35,282 nt of DNA from Entomomonas sp964395065. Lineage in GTDB: Bacteria > Pseudomonadota > Gammaproteobacteria > Pseudomonadales > Pseudomonadaceae. Location of the stretch: contig CAYNAM010000013.1 in NCBI GenBank assembly GCA_964395065.1, forward strand, positions 1 to 35,282, in the 5' to 3' direction. Of the stretch, positions 8,120-16,959 are shown one piece after another. Under the pieces are notes generated by a model. That model ran no database searches. It was not told the origin of the DNA and saw only the letters and a program-made list of their open reading frames with translations. Every line of letters starts with the position of its first letter. Position 1 is the stretch's first letter. The position numbers were made by a program, and so were the translations under genes.

Positions 8120-8149
8120 TTAAAGTGAGTACACCTCTACTCACTTTAA
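8120..8149 (+). terminator. Intrinsic terminator after mtr
   Basis: A perfect 12-bp stem (8120-8131 with 8138-8149) with a 6-base loop, 16 bases after the mtr stop. The bases that follow are T-rich (ATCTTATCTTT). It separates mtr from allB, so the two are probably transcribed independently. Confidence 0.75.
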
Positions 8150-8381
8150 ATCTTATCTTTCCTTACTCGACAAAGCATTTTTAATACCTCAACCTAAAAA
8201 GCCGTCTATAAATCCCACTTATTTTTTTGTAGAGAAACTATGGCTGTAACAAAAAGATGCATAGCACAACAATAAATATACTACGAAATGTAGGGATATA
8301 AATAAGTAGTAAATTGATTTATACAGATTGCAGTTTCTCAATCCCCTTACAATTTAAAAATACAATACGAGGAAAAATATC

Positions 8382-9746
8382 ATGAGTTTTGATTTAATCA
8401 TTAAAAATGGCTTAGTTATCTTAGATTCTGGCGAGGCTCATACTGACGTAGCGGTAAAAGATGGAAAAATTGCTGCAATTGGAAATGATTTACACTGTGC
8501 CGATGAAATTGTTGACGCCAGTGGTTTAATTGTAAGTCCTGGCATGGTTGATGTTCACGTTCATATTACTGAACCAGGTGGAGTACGAGCAGATTGGGAA
8601 GGTTATGTTACGGGAACAAAAGCCTGTGCAAAAGGTGGCGTTACAACTATCGTTGAAATGCCATTAAACCAACTGCCTGCGACAACAAACAAAGAAAGCA
8701 TTCGTGCTAAATATGCAGCAGGCAACAGAAAGCTTCATGTGGACGTAGCCTCTTATGGTGGTCTTGTTCCCTATAACTTAAACGGCGGTATTCAAGAGCT
8801 AGATAAAGAAGGCGTGGCTGCTTACAAATGTTTTATGGCTACCTGTGGTGATCCAACCATCAAAGGGGATTTTGCCAATGTAACAGACTATGAGCTTTAT
8901 GAGGGGATGAAACAAATTGCTAAAACAGGCAAATTACTCTGCATCCATGCTGAAAATGCAACCATTACAGATGGTTTAGGTAAAGCAGCCAAAGAGCGAG
9001 GTGAATACACCTTAGCACAATATGTTGCATCACGCCCCGTATTTACAGAAGTTGAAGCCATTCGTCGTGCAATATTCTTTGCAAAACTAACAGGTTGTCG
9101 TATTCATATTTGTCACGTTGCATGTCCAGAAGGTGTAGAAGAAGTTATAAAAGCACGTGCAGAAGGTGTTGATGTCACATGCGAAACTTGTGTTCATTAT
9201 TTATATTTCACAACAGATGAGCTCGATAGCATTGGTATGACATCAAAATGTTCACCACCAATTCGCGATCAAAAAGCTAAAGAAGGACTTTGGAAATATG
9301 TATTTTCTGGCGCTGCAATTACAGCAGTTTCAGACCACTCCCCATGTACGCCTGAGCTTAAAGACAAAACCAATGCATTTGATGCTTGGGGCGGTATTGC
9401 AGGTGTTCAAAATAATGTGGATATTCTTTTCGACGAGGGTGTTCAAAAACGTGGATTACCGCTTAAGAAATTTGCGGACCTTATTGCAAAAAATCCTGCC
9501 GAACGCTTTAACTTAGCCTCAAAAGGAGAAATTGCTGTTGGTAAAGACGCTGATATTATTCTAATTGCTCCAGAAACACCTTATGTTATTGAAGCTGAAG
9601 ACTTAGAATATCGTAACAAAATCAGCCCCTATATTGGTAGAACAGTTAATGCACAAATAGCAAAAACATTCTTGCGTGGCAATATGGTTTACTCTCTAGA
9701 TACAGGGGTTATCAACTCTGCAAAAGGCCAATTTATTCGTAGATAA
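8382..9746 (+). CDS. allB: Allantoinase
   Basis: A 454-residue cyclic amidohydrolase that opens the hydantoin ring of allantoin to give allantoate in purine/ureide breakdown. It aligns along its length with E. coli AllB. The binuclear-metal residues are all present: His59 and His61 (DVHVH), the carboxylated Lys149 (AAYKCF), His189 (CIHAEN), His245 (ICHVAC) and Asp318 (VSDHSPC). EMPLNQLPAT (92-101), a conserved AllB stretch, separates it from dihydropyrimidinases and dihydroorotases. GAGG lies nine bases before the start. The usual partners (allC, allantoin permease, glyoxylate genes) are not adjacent, so it stands alone between two terminators. Its product would have to be used by enzymes encoded elsewhere. 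Confidence 0.93.
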   Translation: MSFDLIIKNGLVILDSGEAHTDVAVKDGKIAAIGNDLHCADEIVDASGLIVSPGMVDVHVHITEPGGVRADWEGYVTGTKACAKGGVTTIVEMPLNQLPATTNKESIRAKYAAGNRKLHVDVASYGGLVPYNLNGGIQELDKEGVAAYKCFMATCGDPTIKGDFANVTDYELYEGMKQIAKTGKLLCIHAENATITDGLGKAAKERGEYTLAQYVASRPVFTEVEAIRRAIFFAKLTGCRIHICHVACPEGVEEVIKARAEGVDVTCETCVHYLYFTTDELDSIGMTSKCSPPIRDQKAKEGLWKYVFSGAAITAVSDHSPCTPELKDKTNAFDAWGGIAGVQNNVDILFDEGVQKRGLPLKKFADLIAKNPAERFNLASKGEIAVGKDADIILIAPETPYVIEAEDLEYRNKISPYIGRTVNAQIAKTFLRGNMVYSLDTGVINSAKGQFIRR

Positions 9747-9777
9747 TATGTATTAACAAAAAACTTAATAACTAACT

Positions 9778-9810
9778 TGAGGTTGCAGATAAAATCTATC
9801 TGCAACCTCA
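9778..9810. terminator. Terminator between allB and ydcH
   Basis: A perfect 14-bp stem (9778-9791 with 9797-9810) with a 5-base loop between two convergent genes. The flanks are A/T-rich on both sides but neither has an uninterrupted T run, so it is probably a bidirectional terminator of moderate strength. Confidence 0.75.
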
Positions 9811-9838
9811 TAATTATTATTAATAATAAAATTACTCT

Positions 9839-10048
9839 CTAATTATCATGCTTCTTTAAAATAACATAAATTTCATCTTTCAATTTTAGCTTTTCCTTTT
9901 TCAAGGTATCTATATCACTGTCTGGAGCATAACTGGCTTCTAAATTCTTAATTTTTTGGTCTAAATCATTATGTTTTTCAAATAATTTTGCAAAACGTGC
10001 ATCCTCAGCTTTTAGCTTAGATATTAAATCGCGATACTCTGGAAACAT
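9839..10048 (-). CDS. YdcH/DUF465 family small coiled-coil protein
   Basis: A 69-residue charged, helical protein that closely follows E. coli YdcH: MFPEYRDLISKLK, then FEKHNDLDQKI and the final KKEKLKLKDEIYVILKK. The family is widespread in proteobacteria and its role is not established. The start is placed at 10048 (MFPEYR) rather than the in-frame ATG at 10063. GGGGA lies about seven bases before 10048, and family members begin with this motif. It is likely cytoplasmic, with heptad-like leucine spacing in its second half. Confidence 0.88.
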   Translation of the reverse strand: MFPEYRDLISKLKAEDARFAKLFEKHNDLDQKIKNLEASYAPDSDIDTLKKEKLKLKDEIYVILKKHDN

Positions 10049-10197
10049 TATGATTTCCCCCATAAGTATTGATTAGTTTATATAAAATCACCTTTTAAAA
10101 ACATATCATCAACTGTTTTAAACAATATGCTTACCCTAAATATATAAGATGACTCATAAAATGAATACCTAAAAATATAAAGAACTGTAACGAGTTA

Positions 10198-11700
10198 TTA
10201 TTTACGACGCTTACCACCTAATAGAGTATTGAATATTTGATTAATAAGTTTTGTTGTCATGCGTTTAGATGTTTTCTGGACAAGACCATCATACTTCCCC
10301 CCACGAGGCCCCGTTCTACCAAATAAAAACTCTTTTATCACTTGCAACAAACCACCATTATCATTAGTAGTTCCAACTTTCGTAGTTGTATTCGGAACAC
10401 TGGATGAGGAGTTAGATGCCTCTTTATGTTCTGACAACCTTTCAAATGCAGAAATACGATCGACTCTCTCTTCATATTTACCATATAAAAAAGAATGGTT
10501 AATCAAGGCATTACGCTCCTCTTTAGTCAAAGCGCCCATCCGTGAACAAGGTGCGATAATCATCGCTCGCTCAACAATGGCAGGAGTTCCTTTCTCCTCT
10601 AAAAAAGATACTAACGCCTCACCAACCCCTAATGCCGTAATAGCTTCCTCAGCATCAAAATCAGGATTTGCACGCATAGTTTGCGCCGCAGCCTTAACCG
10701 CCTTTTGATCGCGAGGAGAAAAGGCGCGAAGCGCATGCTGAACGCGGTTTCCTAACTGTCCCAAAACACGATCAGGAACATCCAAAGGATTTTGCGTCAC
10801 AAAATAGACACCAACACCTTTAGAACGGATAAGTCTCACAATTTGTTCAATTTTTTCTAACAAGGCATTATTCGCATTGCTAAATAATAAATGTGCTTCA
10901 TCAAAGAAAAAAACCAATTTTGGCTTTGCCAAATCTCCTACCTCTGGCAACGTGTCATACAAACTTGAAAGTAACCACAGTAAGAAAGTAGAGTAAAGTG
11001 TCGGGGAATTATAAAGTTTATCTGCTGCTAAAATATTGACGATGCCACGACCATCCTCATTGCGCTGCATCAAATCACTGATAGCCAGCATAGGTTCACC
11101 AAAAAACTGATCTCCCCCCTGCTCTTCTAGAGTTAATAATCCACGCTGAATAGCTCCAATAGAAGCCATACTCACATTGCCATAATTGATCTTAATATCA
11201 TTAGCATTTTCACCAACATAACGTACAACAGCTTTTAAATCTTTTAAATCTAATAATAAAAGGTTTTTATCAGAAGCCACTTTAAAAACAATCTGTAACA
11301 CACCTGTTTGTACATCATTTAAGCCTAATAAACGGCTAATCAGTAAAGCTCCTAAACTAGCAACTGTAGCCCTTACAGGATGACCTTGCTCACCATAAAC
11401 GTCCCAAAAAGTAACAGGTACTGCACGAGATTGCCAATCCTCAACATTTAAACCAACCAAGCGACTCTGCAATTTTTCAGACAACAACCCCGGCGCACCT
11501 ATCCCAGACAGGTCTCCTTTTACATCGGCCATAAAAACAGGAACACCAATAGCAGAAAATGATTCTGCCATTTTTTGTAATGTAACTGTTTTACCTGTTC
11601 CAGTTGCACCTGTTATTAAACCATGACGATTTGCCATATTAGGTAAAATAGCTAATGATTTTAGGTTTGCCGTTTTTGCAATAACAATTGGTTTAATCAT
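10198..11700 (-). CDS. HerA-like P-loop ATPase, YjgR/DUF853 family
   Basis: A 500-residue ATPase of the HerA/FtsK-like superfamily, the same length as E. coli YjgR. The Walker A motif GATGTGKT is at 31-38 and the Walker B FFFDEAH at 264-270. LIRSKGVGVYFVTQNPLDVP and LGQLGNRVQHALRAFSP downstream form the conserved sensor region of this family. The C-terminus is basic (ending GGKRRK) with a GPRGGKYDG motif typical of YjgR. The cellular role is not known; DNA or protein translocation is inferred from the fold. AAAGG precedes the ATG. It diverges from the malic enzyme gene, and no nuclease (NurA type) is nearby, so this is the housekeeping family rather than a defence or end-resection pair. Confidence 0.9.
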   Translation of the reverse strand: MIKPIVIAKTANLKSLAILPNMANRHGLITGATGTGKTVTLQKMAESFSAIGVPVFMADVKGDLSGIGAPGLLSEKLQSRLVGLNVEDWQSRAVPVTFWDVYGEQGHPVRATVASLGALLISRLLGLNDVQTGVLQIVFKVASDKNLLLLDLKDLKAVVRYVGENANDIKINYGNVSMASIGAIQRGLLTLEEQGGDQFFGEPMLAISDLMQRNEDGRGIVNILAADKLYNSPTLYSTFLLWLLSSLYDTLPEVGDLAKPKLVFFFDEAHLLFSNANNALLEKIEQIVRLIRSKGVGVYFVTQNPLDVPDRVLGQLGNRVQHALRAFSPRDQKAVKAAAQTMRANPDFDAEEAITALGVGEALVSFLEEKGTPAIVERAMIIAPCSRMGALTKEERNALINHSFLYGKYEERVDRISAFERLSEHKEASNSSSSVPNTTTKVGTTNDNGGLLQVIKEFLFGRTGPRGGKYDGLVQKTSKRMTTKLINQIFNTLLGGKRRK

Positions 11701-11916
11701 AAAAATACCTTTTCAAATAATTAGGTTATTTTACTGTAAACTCACTGTTTTTCCAAAGTCTCCCCTATTATATTTAATAAACTGAAATATCGACTGCTCT
11801 ATAATATCTAAAATTGATGATTAATTTTATAGTAATCTGGTTGTTGAAGTTTTAATTATCAAGTATTCTTCACAACTCAACTTTCTAAAAAAACTGATTA
11901 TAATAGAATAACCATT

Positions 11917-13185
11917 ATGACTGACTTAAAAAAACTAGCACTTGAATATCATAGCCAACCAAGACCTGGCAAAATTTCTATCAATGTCACAAAGCCTACA
12001 GCAACAGCCAAAGACCTAGCACTAGCATACAGTCCAGGCGTGGCAGAGCCTGTACGTGAAATAGCTAAAAATCCTGAACTAGCTTACAGCTATACAACAA
12101 AAGGAAACTTAGTGGCCGTCATTTCCAATGGCACCGCTATTTTAGGACTAGGAGACTTAGGAGCATTAGCCTCTAAGCCTGTAATGGAAGGGAAAGGCGT
12201 ATTATTTAAGCGCTTTGCGGGTATTGACGTTTTTGATATTGAAGTAAATACAAAAGATCCTAAAGCCTTTATTGAAACAGTTAAAAACATTGCCTGTACC
12301 TTTGGTGGAATCAATCTTGAAGATATTAAAGCACCTGAGTGCTTTGAAATTGAAGAAAAACTGATAGAACTGTGTGACATACCTGTTTTCCATGATGACC
12401 AACACGGTACTGCCATCGTTACCGCCGCCGGCATGCTAAATGCGTTGGAAATTGCTGGGAAAACAATTGAACAGGCTAAGATCGTTTGTTTAGGCGCTGG
12501 TGCAGCTGCTACGTCTTGCATGAAACTATTAGTCAGCCTTGGAGCTAAAAAAGAAAATATTTATATGGTCGACCGCCAAGGTGTTATTCACTCAGGTCGT
12601 AATGACTTAACCCCTTTTAAAGCACTCTTTGCGAATAATACTGACAAGCGTACCTTAGCTGATGCACTAAAAGATGCTGATGTTTTTGTCGGTTTATCAG
12701 GCCCTAACTTATTATCGGCAGAAGGACTACAATCAATGGCAAGCAATCCTATTGTGTTTGCTTGCTCAAATCCAGATCCAGAAATCAGCCCAGAACTAGC
12801 ACATAGCACACGCCCCGATGTCATCATGGCGACAGGGCGCTCCGACTACCCTAATCAAGTGAACAATGTACTAGGCTTCCCCTTCATTTTCCGTGGTGCA
12901 CTTGATGTAAGAGCTACCAAAATTAACGAAGAAATGAAAATAGCTGCTGCCTATGCTTTACGTGATTTAGCAAAACAACCTGTACCTAAAGAGGTTTGCG
13001 AGGCCTATGGGGTTGATAGCTTAAGCTTTGGCCGTGAGTATATTATTCCAAAACCAACAGATGCTAGACTAATCACTCTTGTGTCTGATGCTGTAGCTAA
13101 AGCCGCAATAGATTCAGGTGTTGCAACACTACCATACCCTAAAAACTATCCACTCAAATCGGTGGATGATGTATTTACTAAGTAA
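11917..13185 (+). CDS. maeB: NAD(P)-dependent malic enzyme
   Basis: A 422-residue enzyme that converts malate to pyruvate and CO2 with reduction of NAD(P). It links the TCA cycle to pyruvate and supplies reducing power. Key features are SPGVAEP (39-45), GNLVAVISNGTAILGLGDLG, VFHDDQHGTAIV with the metal-binding acidic pair, the Rossmann loop CLGAGAAATSC, and FACSNPDPEI. It is the short single-domain form and lacks the phosphotransacetylase-like tail of E. coli MaeB; 422 residues is the Pseudomonas length as I recall it. No ribosome site is visible before the ATG, while TATAAT lies only 12 bases upstream. The N-terminus MTDLKKLALEYHSQPRPGK matches homologues, so the start is right. Confidence 0.93.
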   Translation: MTDLKKLALEYHSQPRPGKISINVTKPTATAKDLALAYSPGVAEPVREIAKNPELAYSYTTKGNLVAVISNGTAILGLGDLGALASKPVMEGKGVLFKRFAGIDVFDIEVNTKDPKAFIETVKNIACTFGGINLEDIKAPECFEIEEKLIELCDIPVFHDDQHGTAIVTAAGMLNALEIAGKTIEQAKIVCLGAGAAATSCMKLLVSLGAKKENIYMVDRQGVIHSGRNDLTPFKALFANNTDKRTLADALKDADVFVGLSGPNLLSAEGLQSMASNPIVFACSNPDPEISPELAHSTRPDVIMATGRSDYPNQVNNVLGFPFIFRGALDVRATKINEEMKIAAAYALRDLAKQPVPKEVCEAYGVDSLSFGREYIIPKPTDARLITLVSDAVAKAAIDSGVATLPYPKNYPLKSVDDVFTK

Positions 13186-13199
13186 ATAGACAACCCTAT

Positions 13200-13230
13200 A
13201 AAAAAGGAGATCACATAGATCTCCTTTTTT
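13200..13230. terminator. Bidirectional terminator after malic enzyme
   Basis: A perfect 13-bp stem (13200-13212 with 13218-13230) with a 5-base loop. The stem is flanked by A6 on the left arm and T6 on the right, so both strands give a hairpin with a U run. It serves maeB and the convergent LRR gene, whose stop lies 8 bases away. Confidence 0.9.
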
Positions 13231-13237
13231 ATTCTCT

Positions 13238-14032
13238 TTATAGTTTGGGCAAACTATTAAACGCGGACATACCATTTACTACACAATCAGGTAATTGTTC
13301 ACGCAATGCAGCTATCTGAGCCTGCTTCCCCGCAATAGTAAGATACCTTAAATGCTTTAACTTAAGTAGTTGTTTAACTGTTTTAGGGTTATCTAATAAA
13401 TCAGTATCCAATAGCTGTAAAATTACAACATGGCTACTGGCTATTAAAAAACTCAAATCTGTTATCTGCTGATTACCTGATAAATCGAGCCACAATAAAT
13501 TTTTCAACTTTTTAATAAAACTGAAATCACTCAACATCGGACAATGATTAATGGTTAAATACAAAAGCGATGTTGTTTGCTCAATGCCTTGAACTACTTT
13601 CAACTGTGGCAAATAGCTAATTTCCAAAGCCTCTAAGTTTTTAATCAATGGAAGCTTTATGGTATTTAGCTGTCTTGATGTACTGATCAGTAATTTTTTT
13701 AACTGTGTTAATGTCACCAAATCTAAACAGTGACTTTGTTCTTCATACAACGAAAGAGCGGTATAATTATCTTGTACACTCTCACTCTCAAGCGCCTGTT
13801 CAAAGTGATCATCAAATAAATTATAAGCGGGGCCATCCTTAATATAGCGCTGTCTAAATAAAACAATAAGAGCTAACCATTGCTTTGTAGTTAAAGTCTC
13901 GAATAACAATGGCTGAATTGAAGTTAACGTTTCGATGTGTGGAATCTCTTGTAGCCACACACCTAAATCGACAGGCCCAAAACCTGCTGGAGCTTCGTGT
14001 AATTTTTCTTTTAAAAATAATAGATCCATCAT
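13238..14032 (-). CDS. Leucine-rich-repeat protein of unknown function
   Basis: A 264-residue protein without signal peptide or membrane segment. Residues 1-105 have no fold I recognise. From about 108 to 250 there are six or so degenerate leucine-rich repeats, for example LKNLLWLDLSGNQQITDLSFL and LKHLRYLTIAGKQAQIAALREQLPDC, the last resembling a repeat cap. The fold suggests a protein-binding role in the cytoplasm. The gene starts three bases after the queH stop codon, without its own ribosome site, so it is probably translated by coupling. The ATG at 14032 is used here; a TTG at 14035 and an ATG at 14029 are alternatives. I do not recognise a named homologue. Confidence 0.75.
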   Translation of the reverse strand: MMDLLFLKEKLHEAPAGFGPVDLGVWLQEIPHIETLTSIQPLLFETLTTKQWLALIVLFRQRYIKDGPAYNLFDDHFEQALESESVQDNYTALSLYEEQSHCLDLVTLTQLKKLLISTSRQLNTIKLPLIKNLEALEISYLPQLKVVQGIEQTTSLLYLTINHCPMLSDFSFIKKLKNLLWLDLSGNQQITDLSFLIASSHVVILQLLDTDLLDNPKTVKQLLKLKHLRYLTIAGKQAQIAALREQLPDCVVNGMSAFNSLPKL

Positions 14033-14035
14033 CAA

Positions 14036-14701
14036 CTATAATTGGTCGTCATCATAGCCATAAAACTTAACGCCTATACGAATTACATCACGCTCTTTAG
14101 AACGACGCCAGCGATTTGTATCACGTAAAGAATAAATACAACCACAATATTCTTGTTGGTAAAACCTCTCTCGCTTACTAATCTCTATCATTCGTTGTGA
14201 GCCTCCCTTTTTACGCCAATTATAATCCCAATAGACTATTTCTGGGTATTTAGCCGCGGCACGCATACCACAACCATTAATTTGATTCATGTCTTTCCAG
14301 CGAGAGATCCCTAGTGAACTAGTAATTACTTTAAAACCATGCTCATGCGCATACAACGCCGTACGCTCAAAACGCATATCAAAACACATGGTACAACGAA
14401 TACCACGCTCCGGTTCATCCTCCATCCCCTTAGCTCGCTCGAACCAATTGTCGGTATCATAGTCGGCATCCACAAAAGGTATATTATGCTTCTCAGCAAA
14501 ACGGATGTTTTCATCCTTACGAATTAAATATTCTTTTTCAGGATGAATATTCGGGTTATAAAAAAAAACCGTGTAATCAATACCTGATGCATGCAAAGCC
14601 TCCATGACTTCCCCAGAGCAGGGAGCACAGCAAGAATGTAACAATAGTTTATCTTGCCCATTAGGTAACACCAACTTTTCACGGATAACAGCTGTATTCA
14701 T
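14036..14701 (-). CDS. queH: Epoxyqueuosine reductase QueH
   Basis: A 221-residue enzyme of the DUF208 family that performs the last step of queuosine synthesis, reducing epoxyqueuosine to queuosine at the wobble position of GUN-decoding tRNAs. It replaces the unrelated cobalamin-dependent QueG. The cluster-binding cysteines are present: HSCCAPC (Cys24, Cys25, Cys28), Cys103 and Cys106 in IRCTMCFDMR, and YCGC (Cys186, Cys188). YNPNIHP and GISRWKD are further family signatures. A TATAAT at 14738-14743 gives a possible -10, with about 30 bases of leader and no clear -35. The LRR gene follows directly and is likely co-translated. Confidence 0.93.
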   Translation of the reverse strand: MNTAVIREKLVLPNGQDKLLLHSCCAPCSGEVMEALHASGIDYTVFFYNPNIHPEKEYLIRKDENIRFAEKHNIPFVDADYDTDNWFERAKGMEDEPERGIRCTMCFDMRFERTALYAHEHGFKVITSSLGISRWKDMNQINGCGMRAAAKYPEIVYWDYNWRKKGGSQRMIEISKRERFYQQEYCGCIYSLRDTNRWRRSKERDVIRIGVKFYGYDDDQL

Positions 14702-14764
14702 TATTTAATACCGATACGACCAAAATTAAAGTCAAAAATTATAACATTTTCTAACACCACAACA

Positions 14765-15220
14765 CTAATCCTCTATCAGTTCTAATGTACCCTGCATAAG
14801 CTTTACATGCTCAGGATAGCTACAAAAGAAACTATAAGCTTGTCCTAATTGAAGCTTACTTACGTCAAAAGTCACAACACTTACTTGTCCACCACCCAAT
14901 AACTTAGTATGAGCAATGATACGAGGATCTTCATTAATATAATCATTATCTTTTTCGGCAATCAAAATCCTCAATAAGGCCTCACTGTCTTCAGTTTTAG
15001 CCAATACCCAATTATGTCCCATTACATCTTTGCTAAGTTGCCCATCGTGCACCAATGTCACTGTGAAGTTTTCACAGACATTACTCACTTTGATATCCGA
15101 CGTATCCCAATGTATCCGATCATCACTGTGTATCGTTACTTGACAACGAGGAGAGGCTACACAAACTCCGGTAGCCCCCAACAACATACCAACAACAAGG
15201 TATCTAAATAAATCCTTCAT
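14765..15220 (-). CDS. azu: Azurin, periplasmic blue copper protein
   Basis: A 151-residue precursor with a signal peptide of about 22 residues (MKDLFRYLVVGMLLGATGVCVA). The mature protein is azurin. The type 1 copper ligands are His69 (MGHNWV), Cys133, His138 and Met142 (FFCSYPEHVKLM), and the disulfide pair is Cys26/Cys49. RIIAHTKLLGGG and VTFDVSKL are azurin-specific. It shuttles electrons in the periplasm, to nitrite reductase, cytochrome c peroxidase or oxidases in known species. The start is set at the ATG 15220, which begins the signal peptide; a TTG at 15232 inside pepA is less likely. It begins one base after the pepA stop, so it is probably co-transcribed and coupled to pepA, an uncommon pairing. 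The loop before Cys133 is two residues shorter than in P. aeruginosa azurin. Confidence 0.93.
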   Translation of the reverse strand: MKDLFRYLVVGMLLGATGVCVASPRCQVTIHSDDRIHWDTSDIKVSNVCENFTVTLVHDGQLSKDVMGHNWVLAKTEDSEALLRILIAEKDNDYINEDPRIIAHTKLLGGGQVSVVTFDVSKLQLGQAYSFFCSYPEHVKLMQGTLELIED

Positions 15221-15221
15221 A

Positions 15222-16709
15222 TCAGCGGTCAACTTGACCTAATAAATACTCAACCAATAAGGGCACTGGCCGCCCTGTAGCCCCCTTATCTTTACCACCA
15301 CTAACCCAAGCCGTTCCTGCAATATCAAGATGAGCCCAAGGATATTTAGCAAAACGTGACAAGAAACAACCCGCAGTAATAGTACCTGCTTTAGGCCCAC
15401 CAATATTTGCCATATCTGCAAATGGGCTATCTAATTGCTCTTGGTATTCTTCAAATAAAGGCAATTGCCATGCTTTATCATCAACCTGTTGTCCTGCGCT
15501 CAGTAATGATGCAATCAACTCATCATCGTTACCCATTAAACCGCTGGCTTGTGTGCCTAATGCAACAATACAGGCTCCTGTTAAGGTAGCAATATCTATC
15601 ACCGCTTTAGGCTTAAAACGTTCGGCATAAGTTAATGTATCACATAACACTAAGCGGCCTTCAGCATCAGTATTTAGAATTTCAACGCTCTGACCACTCA
15701 TTGTTTGCACAATATCGCCAGGTCTTGATGCGTGACCACTGGGCATATTTTCAGCACAAGCCATTAACCCCACAACATTGATAGGTAGCTGTAACTCAAT
15801 CAACGACTTAAACACACCTAAAACAGAGGCAGCCCCACACATATCGTACTTCATTTCATCCATACCAGCGCCAGGTTTTAGACTAATACCACCCGTATCA
15901 AATGTAATGCCCTTACCTACTAAAACAATAGGTTGTTCAGATTTCTTTTTAGCACCATTATACTGCAGAACAACTAAACGAGGAGCTTGCTCACTGCCTT
16001 GAGCAACCGCTAAAAACGCGCCCATTTTTAGTGACTTCATTTTCTTTTCATCTAGCACATCAATAGATACACGCTTATCTAATTTAACTAAAGCTTCTGC
16101 TTGCTTAGCAAAATAAACAGGATGGCATACATTAGGTGGAGTATTCCCTAAATCACGAGTCAATGCCATGCCTACCGCAATGGCTTGAGACTCTCTTACA
16201 GCTTGCTCAACTTGTTTGCTTACTGCTTTTTCGACACAAAGCGTTATTTTAGCAAGTTGGCTAACTTCTGCTTTGTTGCTCTTATAGTTATCAAAACAAT
16301 ACTCTTTAGACTCTAATGTTTCAACAAGTAGCCGTGTCTTACTGTAAATATCTCTTTGTTTAACATCTACATCATCGACAACAAATAAAGCATCTGTCCC
16401 ACCCAATTGTTTTAATACACGATAACTGGCTGTTACCCACTTACGGTATTGAGCATCAGTCAATGTATTATCACCTGTTCCTACTAATAATACACGGTGC
16501 GCTTTTAATATATCTTGCGTTTGTAAAAGAAAGGTTTGTCCTAAATCACCCTGAAAATCACCCCATTTTATAGTCCTTTGAATAGCCCCATCAGTTAACT
16601 GATCAACTAACTGAGCGGTCTCATTGAGCATTTTATTTTTACCAATGGCCAAAACCCATGTAGCGGTCTTTAATGTCTCAGGCTGATTGCATTTAATTAA
16701 AAATTGCAT
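15222..16709 (-). CDS. pepA: Leucyl aminopeptidase (M17)
   Basis: A 495-residue cytosolic di-metal aminopeptidase that removes N-terminal residues from peptides. In E. coli and Pseudomonas it also acts as a DNA-binding protein in some regulatory settings. The C-terminal catalytic domain has Lys266, Asp271 and Lys278 (GKGITFDTGGISLKP), Asp289, and NTDAEGRLVL with Asp348, Glu350 and Arg352, each four below the E. coli numbers as expected for the family. The N-terminal macro-like domain covers about 1-160. AGAGGA lies six bases before the ATG. In Pseudomonas the next gene is holC as I recall it; here azurin follows at once. Confidence 0.95.
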   Translation of the reverse strand: MQFLIKCNQPETLKTATWVLAIGKNKMLNETAQLVDQLTDGAIQRTIKWGDFQGDLGQTFLLQTQDILKAHRVLLVGTGDNTLTDAQYRKWVTASYRVLKQLGGTDALFVVDDVDVKQRDIYSKTRLLVETLESKEYCFDNYKSNKAEVSQLAKITLCVEKAVSKQVEQAVRESQAIAVGMALTRDLGNTPPNVCHPVYFAKQAEALVKLDKRVSIDVLDEKKMKSLKMGAFLAVAQGSEQAPRLVVLQYNGAKKKSEQPIVLVGKGITFDTGGISLKPGAGMDEMKYDMCGAASVLGVFKSLIELQLPINVVGLMACAENMPSGHASRPGDIVQTMSGQSVEILNTDAEGRLVLCDTLTYAERFKPKAVIDIATLTGACIVALGTQASGLMGNDDELIASLLSAGQQVDDKAWQLPLFEEYQEQLDSPFADMANIGGPKAGTITAGCFLSRFAKYPWAHLDIAGTAWVSGGKDKGATGRPVPLLVEYLLGQVDR

Positions 16710-16959
16710 AGTAATCCTCTGATTTTTTAATTGACTTTAAACTTAATAAAACTTACTCACTACATGATATAACTTATCGCCCATCGAATAAAGGACAGTT
16801 AATAGAGAAATCATTAAAGGAAAATTCAAATATCCAATAAATCAGAAATTATTATACGCATTGTTTTTTTATACAAACAAAAATTGACAACAAGAAACTC
16901 CATATAGCCATTGGCAATCTGCAGACTTGAAAAATATTATTTGATTAAATAAAGAAACA

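Noticed and set aside
8232..8280. Very short ATG-initiated frame upstream of allB
   Set aside because: About a dozen codons with no ribosome site and no sign of a leader peptide or attenuator.
10198..11700. HerA-like ATPase as part of a defence system
   Set aside because: It matches the widespread YjgR family along its length, and no nuclease, Sir2 or other defence partner is adjacent.
15227..15239. GGTCAA/TTGACC inverted repeat at the pepA 3' end
   Set aside because: It lies in coding sequence with a one-base centre and cannot form a useful hairpin; it is probably chance.
16884..16912. TTGACA on the plus strand between pepA and rnpB
   Set aside because: No matching -10 at 16-18 bases and no plus-strand gene follows for more than 2 kb.
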